Below, piece after piece: positions 61,891 through 64,000 of a stretch of DNA of 64,000 nt. A program made the translations under genes and the position numbers. The stretch lies in assembly GCF_044904675.1 (NCBI RefSeq), contig NZ_JADIKJ010000002.1, forward strand, positions 124,001-188,000. Direction: 5' to 3'. Position 1 is the first letter of the stretch, and each line of letters starts with the position of its first letter. The notes under the pieces are model-generated. The model was not told where the DNA came from and searched no databases. It saw nothing but the letters and a program-made list of their open reading frames with translations. The stretch comes from Dyella_B jejuensis (lineage in GTDB: Bacteria > Pseudomonadota > Gammaproteobacteria > Xanthomonadales > Rhodanobacteraceae).

Positions 61891-63261
61891 ATGTCACGAC
61901 AAGCTATCACCTTGATCGGCGGCGGTCTGGTCGGCGCGTTGCTCGCCCAATTGCTGGCCCGGCGTGGATTTGCCGTGGATGTATTCGAAAAGCGTCCCGA
62001 TCCGCGTCGCGCCGGCTTCGTCGGCGGTCGTTCGATCAACCTGGCGCTGGCCGAACGGGGCCTGCAGGCGCTACGCACTGCCGGCCTCGCCGAAGACGTA
62101 TTAGAACGCGCCGTGATGATGCGCGGTCGCATGGTGCATCCGCTCGAGGGCGCCTGCGGCCTGCAGCGTTATGGCGTCGACGATAGCGAAGTGATCTGGT
62201 CGGTATCGCGCGGCGGACTCAACCTGCTGCTGCTCGATGCGGCCGAAGCCGCCGGCGTAACCCTGCACTTTGGCCAGTCGCTCGTTTCCGCCGATCTTGA
62301 CACGCAACACATCGTGCTGGCCGACGAACGCGGCACGCAACGCCAGCACGGCGCATCCGTGTTGATCGGCGCAGATGGCGCCGGCTCCGCGCTTCGCACT
62401 GCGATGAATGATTACATGCCGCTCGGTGTGCGCATCGAATCGCTTGGGCATGGCTACAAGGAACTGGAAATCCCGCCCGGCACAGGTACCGGGCGTTTCG
62501 CCATCGAGCCGCACGCGCTGCATATCTGGCCGCGCGGCGGCTACATGTGCATCGCGCTGCCCAATACCGAGGGCAGCTTCACCGTGACCTTGTTCCTGCC
62601 CGCGCACGGATCGCATCCGAGTTTCGATACGTTGCCGGATGCTGCCGCCGCGGCGGCGTTCTTCCGCCAGGATTTTCCAGACCTGCTACCGCTGATCCCG
62701 CACTTCGCCGAGGACTACGGCAGCCATCCGGTCGGCACGCTTTCCACGCTTTATCTCGATCGCTGGCACATCGATGGCCGCGCACTGCTGATCGGCGACG
62801 CCGCCCACGCCATCGTGCCCTTCCACGGGCAGGGCATGAATTGCGGTTTCGAAGACACGGTGGTACTGGCCGACCTGCTCGCCGCATCGGGAAGCGATAC
62901 GAACGAGGCCTTCGCCGAGTTCCAACGCATTCGCAAGCCCAATGCCGATGCCATTGCGGCGATGGCGCTGGAGAACTACGTCGAGATGCGCGATTCGGTC
63001 GCCGATCCGCATTACCTCGCCAAGCGCGAACTGGGCGCGCGCCTGGCCGCGCGCGCGCCGGAGCATTTCATGGCGCGCTATCGCATGGTCACCTTTACCC
63101 ATCTGCCCTATGCCTACGTCTACGAACGCGGCCGGGCCCAGGATCAGTTGCTTGAACAACTGCTGCGCGGCTCGGCCAGTGCCAACGACGTGCCACTGGA
63201 TGCCGCCGTGACCACGCTGGAAGCCACCCTGCCCCCGCTGCCGAAACTGCGCCATGGATAA
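61891..63261 (+). CDS. kmo: Kynurenine 3-monooxygenase
   Basis: FAD monooxygenase of tryptophan breakdown and, in some bacteria, of NAD synthesis from tryptophan. 456 aa. Seen: ITLIGGGLVGALLAQLLARR, GRSINLALAERGLQAL (KMO-specific), LIGADGAGSALR, and GDAAHAIVPFHGQGMNCGFE. C-terminal hydrophobic anchor is not obvious. The last 8 bp overlap the DUF3293 gene. Confidence 0.94.
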   Translation: MSRQAITLIGGGLVGALLAQLLARRGFAVDVFEKRPDPRRAGFVGGRSINLALAERGLQALRTAGLAEDVLERAVMMRGRMVHPLEGACGLQRYGVDDSEVIWSVSRGGLNLLLLDAAEAAGVTLHFGQSLVSADLDTQHIVLADERGTQRQHGASVLIGADGAGSALRTAMNDYMPLGVRIESLGHGYKELEIPPGTGTGRFAIEPHALHIWPRGGYMCIALPNTEGSFTVTLFLPAHGSHPSFDTLPDAAAAAAFFRQDFPDLLPLIPHFAEDYGSHPVGTLSTLYLDRWHIDGRALLIGDAAHAIVPFHGQGMNCGFEDTVVLADLLAASGSDTNEAFAEFQRIRKPNADAIAAMALENYVEMRDSVADPHYLAKRELGARLAARAPEHFMARYRMVTFTHLPYAYVYERGRAQDQLLEQLLRGSASANDVPLDAAVTTLEATLPPLPKLRHG

Positions 63262-63688
63262 CTCCCTGATTGACGTCTACCGAGCTGCCGACTACCGGGT
63301 GCGCCTTACCCGGGGCGGCTGGGCCTGTATTCGCGTGGATGCCGCGTTGCCTTCGTCCTTGCAGGAAATGATCGGCCGCCACAGTTGGGCGTTCATTACC
63401 GCCTGGAACCCGCACTCGCAAAAGCAGCCGCGGGCGCAGAACCATGCTGCGCAACATGCCCTGTTATCGGCCTTGCGCGGGCTGCTTCAGACTGTCGATA
63501 TCCGATTGGGGATCGGCGTCGGCGGCCATTGGCGGGAAACGAGCTTTTTTGTCATCGGCCCCGACCTCGCCGCCATCGACGAGCTGGCGCAGCAATTCCG
63601 GCAAAACGCCTATGTGCATGGCCTCGGCAATGGGTATGCGCGGCTGCGCCTGGCCAGTGACCGACCGCCGCATGGACAAGCCGGATAA
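63254..63688 (+). CDS. DUF3293 domain protein
   Basis: 144 aa soluble protein of unknown role. Seen: WAFITAWNPHSQKQP and NAYVHGLGNGYARLRL, which mark DUF3293. It overlaps kmo by 8 bp, so it is probably translated with it; this pairing may be positional only. Confidence 0.85.
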   Translation: MDNSLIDVYRAADYRVRLTRGGWACIRVDAALPSSLQEMIGRHSWAFITAWNPHSQKQPRAQNHAAQHALLSALRGLLQTVDIRLGIGVGGHWRETSFFVIGPDLAAIDELAQQFRQNAYVHGLGNGYARLRLASDRPPHGQAG

Positions 63689-63709
63689 GCATTACCCACA
63701 ATGCCCGGG

Positions 63710-64000
63710 ATGACATTCCCCCATCCAGCCAACCCTTTGCTCGAAGCGCGGGCCCTTAGCTTCCATCGGCTGGACGAACCGGTGTTCGGCCCGCTGGATT
63801 TCCGCCTCGACGCCGGCGAACTCACCCTGATCGAAGGCGACAACGGCAGCGGCAAGACTACCTTGATGCGCATTCTTACCGGGCTGCTGCGTCCTGAAGA
63901 AGGTGAGTTGTCATGGCGCGGCGAACCGCTGACCTGGGATCGCTGCCGCGGCGAAGTACTGTTCCTCGGCCATCAGCTGGGATTGAAAGCCGAACTGAGT
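63710..64000 (+). CDS. ccmA: Heme exporter ATPase CcmA (partial)
   Basis: 97 codons visible; the gene runs past the right edge. Seen: LLEARALSFHRLDEPVFGPL, Walker A LIEGDNGSGKTTLMRILTGL near residue 42, and GEVLFLGHQLGLK, the CcmA form. It would power heme export for cytochrome c maturation with CcmB, expected next. Start ATG 63710; ATG 63701 is an in-frame alternative. Confidence 0.88.
   Translation, partial: MTFPHPANPLLEARALSFHRLDEPVFGPLDFRLDAGELTLIEGDNGSGKTTLMRILTGLLRPEEGELSWRGEPLTWDRCRGEVLFLGHQLGLKAELS

Noticed and set aside
1..64000. CRISPR array, prophage, integron or plasmid origin
   Set aside because: No regularly spaced repeats, cas, integrase, phage structural or replication-initiator genes were seen.

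Overview
This is 64 kb of dense, GC-rich chromosome (roughly 60-65 % G+C) from a gammaproteobacterium. Gene order and protein types point to the Xanthomonadales, most likely Rhodanobacteraceae (Dyella, Rhodanobacter, Luteibacter, Frateuria). The pointers are the yceD-rpmF-fabHDG-acpP-fabF-pabB-pabC-mltG run, lpxK-msbA-exbD-exbB-comEC, sdhCDAB-sdhE-ygfX, an emrR-OMP-emrA-emrB efflux operon, and kmo beside phaR/phaB. This assignment is inference; no rRNA gene is present. Two N bases (44838 and 60199) show that the sequence is a draft assembly joined inside repeats. Layout: 1-8614, minus strand, fatty-acid and folate genes from yceD and rpmF through fabHDG, acpP and fabF to pabB, pabC and mltG (cut by the window edge). 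8774-15930, a maf operon, a GT39-type membrane glycosyltransferase, a moxR-DUF58-transglutaminase operon and a Slp lipoprotein. 15997-19497, hinT, recR, ebfC, dnaX, the 4.5S RNA and tRNA-Ser(GGA). 19584-31034, envelope genes: a metallo-hydrolase, Kdo kinase, heptosyltransferase, lpxK, msbA, exbD/exbB, the DNA-uptake channel comEC, and lolD/lolC. 31427-36951, succinate dehydrogenase with three accessory proteins (SdhAF4, SdhE, YgfX) and YgfZ. 37365-39581, a SleB-like hydrolase, a glycine-zipper lipoprotein and TatD. 39669-44516, a MarR-controlled EmrAB-type efflux operon. 45047-53776, purD, an orphan adenylating enzyme, tsaC, topA, dprA and a LysM protein. 53965-59629, def, fmt, rsmB and two glycosyltransferases, the first frameshifted. 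60451-64000, phaR, phaB, kmo, a DUF3293 gene and the start of ccmA. Many neighbours overlap by ATGA or TGATG and so are probably translationally coupled. The least ordinary feature is a family of about 385-bp structured repeats (59649-60034 complete; 44513-45050 and 60200-60370 partial or compound). They have about 32-bp inverted ends bounded by CTAG, internal inverted repeats, and a hairpin module whose two versions differ by compensatory changes. No transposase is encoded in them, so they look like a non-autonomous mobile element. One insertion lies exactly on the shared CTAG stop site of the convergent genes emrB and purD and leaves both stop codons intact. An IS481-type transposase start next to another copy is cut by an assembly gap.
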